Counted from the first letter of the stretch, positions 1-5,905 are shown. The stretch: 8,932 nucleotides of DNA from Deltaproteobacteria bacterium (GCA_021817645.1 JAKAGH010000121.1:1-8932), one strand, 5' to 3'. Numbers and translations are program-made. Notes: a model not told the origin generated them from the letters alone.

Positions 1-443
1 TCGCCTCCAAGGGCGCCCTGGATATGGCCTATCCTCCCCTGATGCTGGCCAACACCGCGGCAGCCATGGAGATGGAGGCCGCCATCTTTTTCACTTTCTA
101 CGGCCTGGAGATCATTAAGAAGAAAAAATCCGGCCGCCTGCAAGTGCCGCCCCTGGCCAACCCGGCCATGCCCGTGCCCATACCCAATATTATCGGCATG
201 CTGCCGGGCATGACCCGCCTGGCCTCCTGGATGATGAAGGATTGGATGAAGAAGGGCGGGGTTCCCGCCATCCCCGACCTGCTGGACCTGGCCCAAGAAA
301 ACGGCGTGCGCCTCATCGCCTGTCAGACCTCCCTGGAGGTTTTGGGCATTAAAAAAGGGGACCTGCTTGACGGTCTGGAATTTGCCGGCGCCGGCGACTT
401 TCTGGAATACGCCGCGGACGCCGACATTACTCTGTTTGTCTAA
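1..443 (+). CDS. DsrE/DsrF/DrsH-like family protein (5' end outside window)
   Basis: The reading frame is open from the window edge (first full codon at 3) and ends with TAA at 441-443. An ATG at 24 lies inside the conserved segment ASKGALDMAYPPLMLA, so the true start is upstream and the gene is 5'-truncated here. That segment, the following AAIFFTFYGLEI and the block LIACQTSLEVLGI near the C-terminus match the DsrE/F/H-like family (COG2210, often annotated 'peroxiredoxin family'). The single conserved Cys in LIACQTS is about residue 107 of the visible part and is the likely sulfur-carrying or redox residue. A central Pro/Met-rich stretch (VPPLANPAMPVPIPNIIGML) is typical of the family. Proteins of this family are soluble sulfur-relay or persulfide-handling candidates, but the exact role of this subgroup is not established. 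No partner gene is visible, because the next + gene starts 336 bases away. Confidence 0.85.
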   Translation, partial: ASKGALDMAYPPLMLANTAAAMEMEAAIFFTFYGLEIIKKKKSGRLQVPPLANPAMPVPIPNIIGMLPGMTRLASWMMKDWMKKGGVPAIPDLLDLAQENGVRLIACQTSLEVLGIKKGDLLDGLEFAGAGDFLEYAADADITLFV

Positions 444-452
444 GAAATCGCA

Positions 453-495
453 GGGCCGGGGCTCCCACCGGCTGGAAAGCCTGGGCCACCGGCCC
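453..495. repeat. Hairpin repeat, copy 1 of the GGCTGGAAAGCCTG family
   Basis: The outer arms GGGCCGG (453-459) and CCGGCCC (489-495) pair perfectly. Inside them GGCT (470-473) and AGCC (478-481) pair around a GGAA loop. The run from 470 to 495 is almost identical to 5932-5957, differing at one base, which makes it a dispersed repeat in the same orientation. No T-run follows, so it is a poor intrinsic terminator for the preceding gene. Confidence 0.75.
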
Positions 496-547
496 CCGCT
501 CCCTCCCGCAAATTTCCTCCCCACCTTGCATTGAGGGTAGGCATGGT

Positions 548-571
548 GGGGCGGGCCTTCGTGCCCGCCTC
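548..571. repeat. GC-rich hairpin (GGCGGGC / GCCCGCC)
   Basis: The arms 550-556 and 563-569 are perfectly complementary with a six-base loop. One G-T and one G-C pair extend the stem outward. It resembles the GGGGCGGG hairpin at 2636-2660 in composition and spacing. It is not followed by a T-run. Confidence 0.6.
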
Positions 572-767
572 TAATTCCCTCCCTCACCGCTATCCTACAG
601 AAAAATGACCGGCATCCCTGGCCCCGCGTCCAGGCCGTGCTTATATTAGCCCAAACAGGCGCTGCTCTGATAAATCAGGATGGTCCCGCCCGGAGACGGC
701 CAAATTTAACCGGGCCTTTGTCAGTAACTGGGGCAGAGCCCAGGCGCTAATCCAGTACGATATCGTC

Positions 768-773
768 AAGGAG
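768..773 (+). promoter_or_regulatory. Ribosome binding site for the DUF4331 gene
   Basis: AAGGAG lies six bases before the ATG at 780. It is a near-consensus Shine-Dalgarno sequence at good spacing and fixes the start, which also coincides with the conserved N-terminal family motif. Confidence 0.8.
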
Positions 774-779
774 AACACC

Positions 780-1814
780 ATGTCGAACCACTTCACCGGC
801 TTGAACCTCGGTCCTCCCGAAGGAGACACCCGTCTCGACCTCACCGATCTCTACGCCTTCCAGGCGCCGACGGACGCGTCGAGGACCGTGCTGATCCTCA
901 ACTGTAACTCGTTTGCCAAGGGGGCGGCCTTCCACCCCGACGCCGTGTACCGGCTCAACATCGATAACAACGGCGACCTCGAGACCGACCTCGCCTTCAT
1001 CCTGGTGTTCTCCGAGCCCCGAGACGGTAAGCAGCGGGCCACCGTCTACCTGGCCACCGGCTCGGAGGCCCGTCAGGCTGAACCCGCGGGGGAGCCGATC
1101 TTCAAAGACGTCGAGGTATCGTTCGGTCCCGAGCCGCAGATCCACAAGTCGGGTCCCTACACCTGTTTCCTCGGACTGCGCAGCGACGCTTTCTTCATCG
1201 ACTTCGCGGGCATCCTGAACCTGTTTGACCACCAGGGCGGCAAAAACTTCACCGGCCTTGAGGGAGCGCCGGACCCGAGCCGGTGGACCGGCCAAGACCT
1301 TTTTGCCAACTATAACGTGTTCAGCATGGCCTTTGAGCTGCCGACCCGCGTTCTCGGCGCCAACCCCGGGGTCCGCATCTGGGGGCGGGTCAGCATCCGC
1401 CGTGACGGCCAGCTCGTGCCCGTGGATCGCTCGGGCCACCCCACCTTCGCCAACTTCTTCTTCACCGATGAGATCAAACCGGTTTTCAACCGGAGCGAAC
1501 CTGTCCACGACCGGGAGCGCTTTCTCGACCAGCTGATCCACGTGTTGGAGCATGTCGGGGGCTACTCCCAAGCAGAGGCCAGAGCCTTGATCGATGCCGA
1601 GGGGATTCTGCCCGACATGTTAAGCTTCAACCCCGCCAAACCCGGCGGCTACCCCAACGGCCGCCTGCTCACCGACCACATCGTCGCCCACCGTTTGGCC
1701 ATGCTTTCCCAAGGCAAGATCCCGCCAGACGGCCTGAAGCCGCATACCGACCTCCTCAAGGCTTTCCCGTACCTGGGCACACCGCACGCGCACCCCGACC
1801 CGCCCCCGGCGTAA
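780..1814 (+). CDS. DUF4331 family protein
   Basis: This 344-residue protein begins SNHFTGLNLGPPEGDTRLDLTDLYAF and continues QAPTDASRTVLILN. The D-x-R-x-D-x-T-D-L-Y-A-F core (residues 16-27) followed by a line of hydrophobic beta strands is the hallmark of DUF4331. A second family-like feature is the run VYRLNIDNNGDLETDLAFILVFSEP at about residues 57-81. There is no signal peptide or membrane segment, so it is probably cytoplasmic, although some relatives are exported. Its biochemical function is unknown. It stands alone with 336 bases before it and a large palindrome after it, so it is probably monocistronic. Its codons are rich in CTC, GTC and TCG, which looks a little different from the neighbouring genes and could mean lateral acquisition. 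The family call is fairly sure; no role can be given. Confidence 0.85.
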   Translation: MSNHFTGLNLGPPEGDTRLDLTDLYAFQAPTDASRTVLILNCNSFAKGAAFHPDAVYRLNIDNNGDLETDLAFILVFSEPRDGKQRATVYLATGSEARQAEPAGEPIFKDVEVSFGPEPQIHKSGPYTCFLGLRSDAFFIDFAGILNLFDHQGGKNFTGLEGAPDPSRWTGQDLFANYNVFSMAFELPTRVLGANPGVRIWGRVSIRRDGQLVPVDRSGHPTFANFFFTDEIKPVFNRSEPVHDRERFLDQLIHVLEHVGGYSQAEARALIDAEGILPDMLSFNPAKPGGYPNGRLLTDHIVAHRLAMLSQGKIPPDGLKPHTDLLKAFPYLGTPHAHPDPPPA

Positions 1815-1837
1815 GTTGATAGCGGTGCGTCAAACCC

Positions 1838-1877
1838 GATGTGGCAGGTGTTTGCCGCGGCAAACATCTGCCACATC
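1838..1877. repeat. 40-base near-perfect palindrome
   Basis: The two 20-base halves meet at 1857/1858 (CCG|CGG). They are complementary at 19 of 20 positions, and the one exception (1848 with 1867) is a G-T pair that would still pair as G-U in RNA. It starts 23 bases after the DUF4331 stop codon. No T-run follows on the + strand, so it is not a standard intrinsic terminator. It could protect the mRNA 3' end, halt transcription by another route, bind a dimeric protein, or be a REP-like element. Confidence 0.8.
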
Positions 1878-1920
1878 CCCTGTGGACCTCATACTAACGT
1901 CCAGGTTGCCGCCATCCCCT

Positions 1921-1949
1921 TTGACAATCCTTTTCCTTTAAGTGAAAAT
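1921..1949 (+). promoter_or_regulatory. Candidate sigma-70 promoter of the cysteine hydrolase gene
   Basis: A perfect TTGACA (1921-1926) is followed after 17 bases by GAAAAT (1944-1949), which matches the -10 consensus at four of six positions. Transcription would start near 1956, giving a leader of about 28 bases before ATG 1984. This argues against the in-frame GTG at 1942 as a start. The -10 overlaps the first unit of a seven-base repeat. Confidence 0.5.
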
Positions 1950-1963
1950 CAGAAAACTGAAAA
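1943..1963 (+). repeat. Heptamer array, three units (tGAAAAt, caGAAAA, ctGAAAA)
   Basis: Three consecutive seven-base units occur, each with a G followed by four A. The same period and copy number recur at 3516-3536 (as CTGTTTT on this strand), 3794-3814 (ACGGAAA) and 8318-8338 (CTAAAAA). Here the array sits between the promoter and the ribosome binding site of the cysteine hydrolase gene. Confidence 0.65.
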
Positions 1964-1983
1964 CAACATTAAAGGGGGCGTTG

Positions 1984-2505
1984 ATGGGCAAAAAGGCCTT
2001 AATCGTGGCGGATATGCTCCGGGATTTCCTGGAGCCCCAGGGGACCCTTTATCTAGGGGATGCCGCCCGGGGCATCATCCCCTTTGTGGCCCGGAAGATC
2101 GCAGAGACCCGGGCCGCGGGCGGGGTGGTGATCTATGTCTGCGACGCTCATGCCCCGGATGACAAGGAATTTAAGCTCTTTGCCCCCCATGCGGTCAAAG
2201 GCAGCCGTGGTGCGGAACTCATTCCCGAGTTCCAGGTTCTGCCCGGGGATTATAAAGTGGAAAAGACCACTTACAGCTGTTTCTATCACACCGGTCTGGA
2301 CGAGATTTTCCAGCGGGAGCAGGTGGCGCAAGTGGAAATTGTGGGGGTCTGCACCTCCATCTGCGTTATGGAGACCGTCAAGGAACTCTATGAGCGGGAC
2401 ATTCCCCGGCTAGTTTACCGGGAAGGAGTGGCCGATTTCGACCCCGAAGGCCACGCCTTTGCCCTGAAGCACATGCAGCGCGTCCTGGGGGCCGAGGTGG
2501 TTTGA
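1984..2505 (+). CDS. Nicotinamidase-like cysteine hydrolase (isochorismatase superfamily)
   Basis: The protein has 173 residues from ATG 1984, which is preceded by AAGGGGG at five-base spacing. An in-frame GTG at 1942 lies in the promoter and lacks a ribosome site. The catalytic triad of the superfamily is visible: Asp10 in LIVADMLRDF, Lys94 in KVEKTTYSCF and the nucleophile Cys127 in GVCTSICVMETV. Asp54, His56 (CDAH) and His69 (FAPHAVKGSRGAEL) fit the metal-binding triad of nicotinamidases. That pattern favours amide hydrolysis of nicotinamide or a related compound (NAD salvage) over isochorismatase activity, and the length fits as well. The protein is cytoplasmic, with no export signal. It has its own promoter and is probably monocistronic. 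Other amidohydrolases of the superfamily share most of these residues, so the substrate is not certain. Confidence 0.85.
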   Translation: MGKKALIVADMLRDFLEPQGTLYLGDAARGIIPFVARKIAETRAAGGVVIYVCDAHAPDDKEFKLFAPHAVKGSRGAELIPEFQVLPGDYKVEKTTYSCFYHTGLDEIFQREQVAQVEIVGVCTSICVMETVKELYERDIPRLVYREGVADFDPEGHAFALKHMQRVLGAEVV

Positions 2506-2545
2506 CCGTGGCCGTGGTTGCTCCAATTCTGTCCGAAAAAGGATT

Positions 2546-2573
2546 TTCTCACGCAAAGACGCCAAGGCGCAAA
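2546..2573. repeat. Dispersed-type repeat (CGCAAAGACGCCAAGGCGCAAAG)
   Basis: This non-coding stretch is built from repeated CGCAAAG / CGCCAAG words, beginning at TTCTCACGCAAAG. As I recall, similar motifs recur between genes of several environmental Proteobacteria and Desulfobacterota. Only one copy is in the window, so the repeat status rests on recall and on its internal repetition. Confidence 0.45.
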
Positions 2574-2605
2574 GCAAGTCGCGAGATAGAGATCAGGTTT
2601 TGGTT

Positions 2606-2627
2606 GCCCAGGCTTCCCAGCCTGGGC
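2606..2627. repeat. Hairpin repeat GCCCAGGCT / AGCCTGGGC
   Basis: Nine-base perfect arms (2606-2614 and 2619-2627) flank a four-base loop. It shares the CAGGC...GCCTG core with the hairpins at 470-481, 5798-5818 and 5927-5948 and is probably of the same family. No T-run follows. Confidence 0.7.
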
Positions 2628-2635
2628 TGATTGCC

Positions 2636-2660
2636 GGGGCGGGCGAGGACGCCCCGCCCC
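2636..2660. repeat. Hairpin repeat GGGGCGGG / CCCGCCCC
   Basis: Eight-base perfect arms (2636-2643 and 2653-2660) flank a nine-base loop. The right edge CGCCCCTACG (2656-2664 region) is shared with the right edge of the larger hairpin at 5683-5737. This suggests one family whose arms vary inside a constant border. Confidence 0.65.
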
Positions 2661-2722
2661 TACGTTTTGTTTTCTGTCATTCATAATGGAGCGACGCGGA
2701 GAAAAACGAGTCGTTGTAGTAG

Positions 2723-2739
2723 GGTGGGCACGGCCCACC
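2723..2739. repeat. Hairpin repeat GGTGGGC / GCCCACC
   Basis: Seven-base perfect arms flank the three-base loop ACG, seven bases past the stop of the - strand methyltransferase-like gene. Read on the - strand no T-run follows, so it is not a normal terminator. It looks like a small dispersed palindrome. Confidence 0.6.
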
Positions 2740-2745
2740 AATGCC

Positions 2746-3507
2746 TCAGCTTAATTCCCGGATCAGCTTGGTCCCCTCTCCAAATCCCGGCTGCAGCACG
2801 TCCGCCAGGGCGATATCGAGCCCCGCGCCGGCCAGCAAGGCCAGGCACGTCTGTTCCACTTCGAAGGGATAGACGCGGCGCAGGTGGCTCCTGAGATTCG
2901 ACAACCCCGCCATAGTGCGGGCGGGTTCGGGAAAGATGGCGCCCCCGGCCAGCAGACGCACGGTTTTGAGGCACTCCCTGGCCTGCTGCCAGGCGTCGGG
3001 CCAACTGAGGTTGGGGAGCACCGGGTCGAAGATCAACCGCTCCGCGGGCAGGCCCGCGGCCAGGGCCCGCTCCCGCAGCTCCACGGCCAGGGCGATTTTG
3101 CCTTCCAGAGTGGGGGGCGGAAAGGAGCGTTCGTCCAGGAGCAGCAGCACCAGATCGGTCTGGTGGGTCACGGCCAGAGGCAGAATTTCTGCGAGTTTTT
3201 GGGGTTCCAGGGTCAGGGCGTTGAGGATGGGCTTCCCCCGGCACGCGGCCAGCCCTTTCTCCAAAACTCCGGCCCGGGGGCTGTCCAGGATCAGGGGCAG
3301 GTCCACCGCGGCCTGCACCGCGTCCACCATGAAGGTCATGCGGCCTTCCTGGCGCTGGCTTAAAAAACCGGGATTGAGGTCCAAGAGCTTCGCACCGGCC
3401 TCCCGGCAGCGCCGGGCCAGGTCTTGCAGCGGCCGGGGGTCCAGCTTCTCCAGGGCCTCCGCCACCTGTGGGTTGAAAACCTGTAGGTTATCTGCGGCGA
3501 GGATCAT
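2746..3507 (-). CDS. Methyltetrahydrofolate:corrinoid methyltransferase-like protein (AcsE/DHPS-fold)
   Basis: This 253-residue protein fits the pterin-binding TIM-barrel superfamily that holds dihydropteroate synthase and methyltetrahydrofolate methyltransferases (AcsE about 262 residues). Conserved positions line up with AcsE: Asn7 (ADNLQV, for the ERING motif), LDLNPG at 42-47, Asp75 in LILDSP, Asn96 in ILNALT, Asp161 in IFDPVLP and Asn204 in GLSNLR. The NxTPDSF motif of FolP is absent, so folate synthesis is unlikely. The expected reaction moves the methyl group of methyl-THF to the cobalt of a corrinoid protein, as in the Wood-Ljungdahl pathway. The sequence is divergent (DERSFPPP and the RSHLRRVYPFE segment are not typical), so it may act on another corrinoid partner. 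The start codon at 3507 has only a weak ribosome site. It lies downstream of the FchA-like gene on the same strand. Confidence 0.75.
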   Translation of the reverse strand: MILAADNLQVFNPQVAEALEKLDPRPLQDLARRCREAGAKLLDLNPGFLSQRQEGRMTFMVDAVQAAVDLPLILDSPRAGVLEKGLAACRGKPILNALTLEPQKLAEILPLAVTHQTDLVLLLLDERSFPPPTLEGKIALAVELRERALAAGLPAERLIFDPVLPNLSWPDAWQQARECLKTVRLLAGGAIFPEPARTMAGLSNLRSHLRRVYPFEVEQTCLALLAGAGLDIALADVLQPGFGEGTKLIRELS

Positions 3508-3515
3508 ATAAATGC

Positions 3516-3536
3516 CTGTTTTCTGTTTTCGGTTTT
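3516..3536 (-). repeat. Heptamer array, three units (CTGTTTT on + strand)
   Basis: The units are CTGTTTT, CTGTTTT and CGGTTTT. On the - strand this reads as (A)AAAACNG repeats directly before the AcsE-like start codon at 3507, a position comparable to the array before the cysteine hydrolase gene. Confidence 0.65.
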
Positions 3537-3604
3537 CAGTATTTCGTGGAAAAAATGGCTTCTATTATGGCATTCCAGGGATATCTTCCATAACTTACCC
3601 GATC

Positions 3605-3712
3605 CTTCTCCCTCCCCCTTCGAGGGGGGAGGGGCGGGGTGGGGGTGGCGGCTTTTGGGTTGATTACAGCCACTTGCCCAAGCTGTCCCCTTCCCCCCAC
3701 CTTGGGGAGAGG
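3605..3712. repeat. Possible small non-autonomous element with imperfect inverted ends
   Basis: The left end (TTCTCCCTCCCCCTTCGAGG region, 3606-3635) and the reverse complement of the right end (3686-3712, TTCCTCTCCCCAAGG) share a C-rich then G-rich layout. The left end itself folds (CCTCCCCC 3611-3618 with GGGGGAGG 3625-3632). There is no ORF and no recognised transposase site. The inverted-end match is imperfect, so this is tentative. Confidence 0.4.
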
Positions 3713-3793
3713 AATTTTTACCTGACTTTTTTCTGAAATTTTATTCATGGGACACGGCGCCAGGCAACAGTAATAGGGCAGTCTCGGTCTTTT

Positions 3794-3814
3794 ACGGAAG
3801 ACGGAAAACGGAAA
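3794..3814 (+). repeat. Heptamer array, three units (ACGGAAG, ACGGAAA, ACGGAAA)
   Basis: Three exact seven-base steps lie immediately downstream of the FchA-like stop codon (3818-3820 on the - strand). It has the same period and copy number as the arrays at 1943, 3516 and 8318. Confidence 0.65.
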
Positions 3815-3817
3815 AAA

Positions 3818-4399
3818 TCACCTGCTCGCCAGAATCTCCCCCGCCTCCATAAATACTTGCCGCCCTGCCAGCGCCGCCTGATCGAGCTTCCGGGAAGCCT
3901 CCTGCTGCCGGGGCAAATCCCTCAATAAAGGCAAATTCGCCCGGGCGATGTGATATGCCCCCTGGAACGCGGCCCCCAGAAACTCCCGGGCCACCTGCAG
4001 GTCGGAGACCAGGTGTTTTCTACAGCGCGCTCCGGCCCATGCCAATAGGGCCAGAGCTTCCCGGGCCTGGGTCATGATCTCCCGGGGTACTTGCAGACCG
4101 TAGGCCACGGCCTCTTCCCAATCACGGCCCCGGGAGCCGGAGGCCCGGACTCGCGCCAGTTGCGCGTAAGCCCGGACATCCTCCTCCCGGAGGCGGTCCA
4201 GGTCCGTGGTCAACTGCTTTATCTGCTCCAACTTTTCTTCCCAACCCTGCCGCCCCCCCTGGTTCGAGGGACGCTGGGCCTCCAGCCGCGCCACCTTTTC
4301 CAGCAGCGCCAGGGCCAGCATCCCGCCATACGCAGCCGCGGCCCCACCCCCGGGATCAGGCCGGGGTTGGGAAAGTTGGTCTAAGAATGATAGGGGCAT
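3818..4399 (-). CDS. fchA: Cyclodeaminase/cyclohydrolase family protein (FchA-like)
   Basis: The protein has 193 residues, the usual length of this family (about 200). The glycine-rich PGGGAAAAYGG at residues 16-26 is the signature of the formiminotetrahydrofolate cyclodeaminase / methenyl-THF cyclohydrolase fold. LREEDVRAYAQL (70-81) and VSDLQVAREFLGAAFQGAYHIARANL (131-156) match the second and third family blocks. Such proteins convert methenyl-THF to formyl-THF, or deaminate formimino-THF, in the cytoplasm. With no glutamate formiminotransferase domain present, and a methyl-THF methyltransferase-like gene next on the strand, the cyclohydrolase role in the Wood-Ljungdahl methyl branch is favoured. 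The start at 4399 has no strong ribosome site. The pentapeptide gene ends 33 bases upstream, so the two may share a transcript. The symbol is by family likeness only. Confidence 0.8.
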   Translation of the reverse strand: MPLSFLDQLSQPRPDPGGGAAAAYGGMLALALLEKVARLEAQRPSNQGGRQGWEEKLEQIKQLTTDLDRLREEDVRAYAQLARVRASGSRGRDWEEAVAYGLQVPREIMTQAREALALLAWAGARCRKHLVSDLQVAREFLGAAFQGAYHIARANLPLLRDLPRQQEASRKLDQAALAGRQVFMEAGEILASR

Positions 4400-4432
4400 G
4401 GGTTGATTTTTGATAATGACAGACTGGTTTGA

Positions 4433-5587
4433 TTATTCCTCTTTATCATCTTGCGCCATAAGTGATATTAGTGAAGAAAAACTATCAGGCCATTTGGTTG
4501 TAGCATCCCAACGCGAGCTTGAAATCTGCTTGGCGACAATCCCCTTTGCTTTCGCGAGGTCAGCCCCGTCGAGATCAGCTTTTGTTAAGTCTGCTCCCCG
4601 TAGATTCGCCTCTGTAAGGTCCGCTCCCTGAAGGAAAGCCTCTTTGAGATTGGCACTAAGAAGGCGTGCTCTTTGAAGTTTGGCGTTTGTAAGGTCTGCA
4701 TCTATAAGATTCGCCTCCCCAAGGTATGCACCTTGCAGGTCGGATTCGATTAGAAGAGCACTTTGGAGGTTAGTCATTGAGAAATCCGCTTCCTTCAGAT
4801 TTGCTTTTTCACAGTTAGCCTTTTGGAGATTTGCTTTATAGAACTCTGCCTTACAGAAGTTTGCCTCCATGAGATTTGCATATTGAAGGTCAGATTTCCA
4901 TAATAACGCCCTTTGAAGATTAGCATTGTGTAAATCGACACCCGCTAGGTAGGTGGCACGCAAATCTAGAGTCCGCTTTTCCCCCTCCTGTGCATAGGCA
5001 ACAGCAGTGCGGCCTAAGACAGTTAGAACGGCCTGGATATCTGTGCGAGGTTTTTCTGGAGTAGGAGTTGATCCAGGCTTTTCAAAGGTCAAATATGGCT
5101 CTGTTTCTTCATTAAAGGACGCATTCGCCCTTACGAACGCAGTCAGGACCTCCATAATGGGCCAGTGGTCCTTGGGCGATTCCCGGGCGATGCGCTCCAG
5201 GGCGTAGATGCCGCCCAGGCGTATTTGGAGTTTTTCGCTTCCCAGTTGCTCGATGGCCTTGACGTAGAGGTCGGTGAGCTGCTGCTCCCGGTCCACCTCC
5301 GCCTGGTCCCGCATGGCCTTGGAACGCACCCAGGCGATGTAGAGGCCCACCAGGATAAAGACGCCCCCCACGATCTGGGCCACGGTCTTCCGATTTTCGT
5401 TGATCTGCTGCAGCCGGTCCTTGAGGGATAGGCCCGATGCCGGCACCTGCCATTGGGGGATATACCAGATGAGGAGAACTAGGATGAAAATGCCCACCAA
5501 AATACTGAAAACCGGGTAACGACGTGGGGCTTGGCGGCAGAAATCCATTACCGCCTGTCTCACCTGCTGGTCCAGGTCCTGGGACAT
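4433..5587 (-). CDS. Membrane-anchored pentapeptide-repeat protein
   Basis: This 384-residue protein has two hydrophobic segments near the N-terminus (about 25-44, YPVFSILVGIFILVLLIWYIP, and about 70-87, VAQIVGGVFILVGLYIAWV). A charged, probably alpha-helical stretch with an EQLGSEKLQIRLGGIYALERIARES motif follows (about 105-140), then a linker and a C-terminal pentapeptide-repeat block (about 206-348) of A(N/D)LxxA type with about 28 units. The repeat block is expected to form a right-handed beta-helix. The two membrane segments would tether it at the cytoplasmic membrane. Its function is unknown; this layout is met in cyanobacteria and other bacteria. AGGAG (5597-5601) lies nine bases before ATG 5587. 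Base composition is about 70% GC in the sampled rows of the 5' third and about 38% over the repeats, with the switch near residue 144. Confidence 0.85.
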   Translation of the reverse strand: MSQDLDQQVRQAVMDFCRQAPRRYPVFSILVGIFILVLLIWYIPQWQVPASGLSLKDRLQQINENRKTVAQIVGGVFILVGLYIAWVRSKAMRDQAEVDREQQLTDLYVKAIEQLGSEKLQIRLGGIYALERIARESPKDHWPIMEVLTAFVRANASFNEETEPYLTFEKPGSTPTPEKPRTDIQAVLTVLGRTAVAYAQEGEKRTLDLRATYLAGVDLHNANLQRALLWKSDLQYANLMEANFCKAEFYKANLQKANCEKANLKEADFSMTNLQSALLIESDLQGAYLGEANLIDADLTNAKLQRARLLSANLKEAFLQGADLTEANLRGADLTKADLDGADLAKAKGIVAKQISSSRWDATTKWPDSFSSLISLMAQDDKEE

Positions 5588-5627
5588 GGCCTATATCTCC
5601 TGCAAAATTTCTGGCAATCTTGGAACC

Positions 5628-5656
5628 TTAGTAGAAGATGCGGGCGGTTTTGGCAA
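5628..5656 (-). promoter_or_regulatory. Weak candidate promoter of the pentapeptide gene
   Basis: On the - strand TTGCCA (5651-5656) is followed by 17 bases and TACTAA (5628-5633). The -35 matches the consensus at five of six positions; the -10 matches at only three. The gene starts at 5587, about 40 bases further on. The spacing is right but the -10 box is weak. Confidence 0.3.
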
Positions 5657-5682
5657 GAGTTTTCTGAAGGGAGGTTCCCGTG

Positions 5683-5737
5683 GGGGCGAACCTTGTGTTC
5701 GCCCAGCAGCATTCGGGGCGAACACAAGGTTCGCCCC
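5683..5737. repeat. Perfect 22-bp hairpin, 11-base loop
   Basis: The arms 5683-5704 and 5716-5737 are exact reverse complements. The loop is 5705-5715, and a G-T pair extends the stem by one. The right edge CGCCCCTACG recurs in the smaller hairpin at 2636-2664. No T-run follows on the + strand, so it is not a standard terminator. It is a dispersed-repeat candidate. Confidence 0.8.
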
Positions 5738-5797
5738 TACGGAAAAATTCAGTTGCAGCCAAATTTTCTGGAGACGGGGTGCGCAGCCGGTGGACCC

Positions 5798-5818
5798 GCA
5801 CAGGCGAGACGCCTGTGC
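5798..5818. repeat. Hairpin GCACAGGCG / CGCCTGTGC
   Basis: Nine-base perfect arms flank the loop AGA. It shares its arms and the following CACC with the hairpin at 5927-5952, apart from one arm-base change that is compensated on the other side. Confidence 0.75.
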
Positions 5819-5905
5819 CACCAATTTTTGCCAGCTAATTCCAGCCCTGAAATCCAGTTCCGGGGGGAAAATCCAGCCTGAGAAAAATACAAAATATATG
5901 GGATT

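Larger units (their letters stand above)
444..779. other. Non-coding gap with two palindromic dispersed repeats
   Basis: This 336-base gap separates the DsrE-like gene from the DUF4331 gene. It holds a GGCT-GGAA-AGCC hairpin with flanking inverted repeats (453-495) and a second GC-rich hairpin (548-571). A weak six-base stem (688-693 with 710-715) lies further on. I see no supported ORF. A TATATT at 642-647 resembles a -10 box but has no matching -35 box. No convincing promoter for the DUF4331 gene could be placed. Confidence 0.7.
3508..3817. other. Non-coding gap between the two folate genes, with repeats
   Basis: This 310-base stretch contains a heptamer array at each end (3516-3536 and 3794-3814) and, between them, a GC-rich segment with roughly inverted ends (3605-3712). 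The ORFs in it on both strands are short, repeat-derived and unlike any protein. I found no clear promoter or terminator, so whether the two genes are cotranscribed is undecided. Confidence 0.65.

Noticed and set aside
688..720. Stem GCCCGG / CCGGGC followed by CTTTG, possible terminator or leader
   Set aside because: The stem is only six bases with a 16-base loop and no real T-run, and no conserved riboswitch core was seen.
747..1571. Long - strand ORF of 274 residues opposite the DUF4331 gene
   Set aside because: It is antisense to a gene with a clear family signature and ribosome site. Its residues (Gly, Val, Glu, Arg-rich) are what the GC-rich complement gives, and no motif was seen.
1942..1983. 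GTG start 14 codons upstream for the cysteine hydrolase
   Set aside because: The codon lies in the candidate promoter and a heptamer repeat, has no ribosome site, and the translated extension (KIRKLKTTLKGA) is repeat-derived. ATG 1984 has AAGGGGG at good spacing.
1839..2162. + strand ORF of 107 residues starting in the palindrome
   Set aside because: It begins in the palindrome, overlaps the cysteine hydrolase in another frame and has no family likeness.
2636..2660. Hairpins at the convergent junction as terminators of the two converging genes
   Set aside because: They have stable stems but no T-run on either side, so they are treated as dispersed repeats.
2415..2741. - strand ORF of 108 residues across the convergent junction
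   Set aside because: Its translation (MVGRAHP..., APWRLCVRKSFF) reads straight through dispersed repeats, so it is not a gene.
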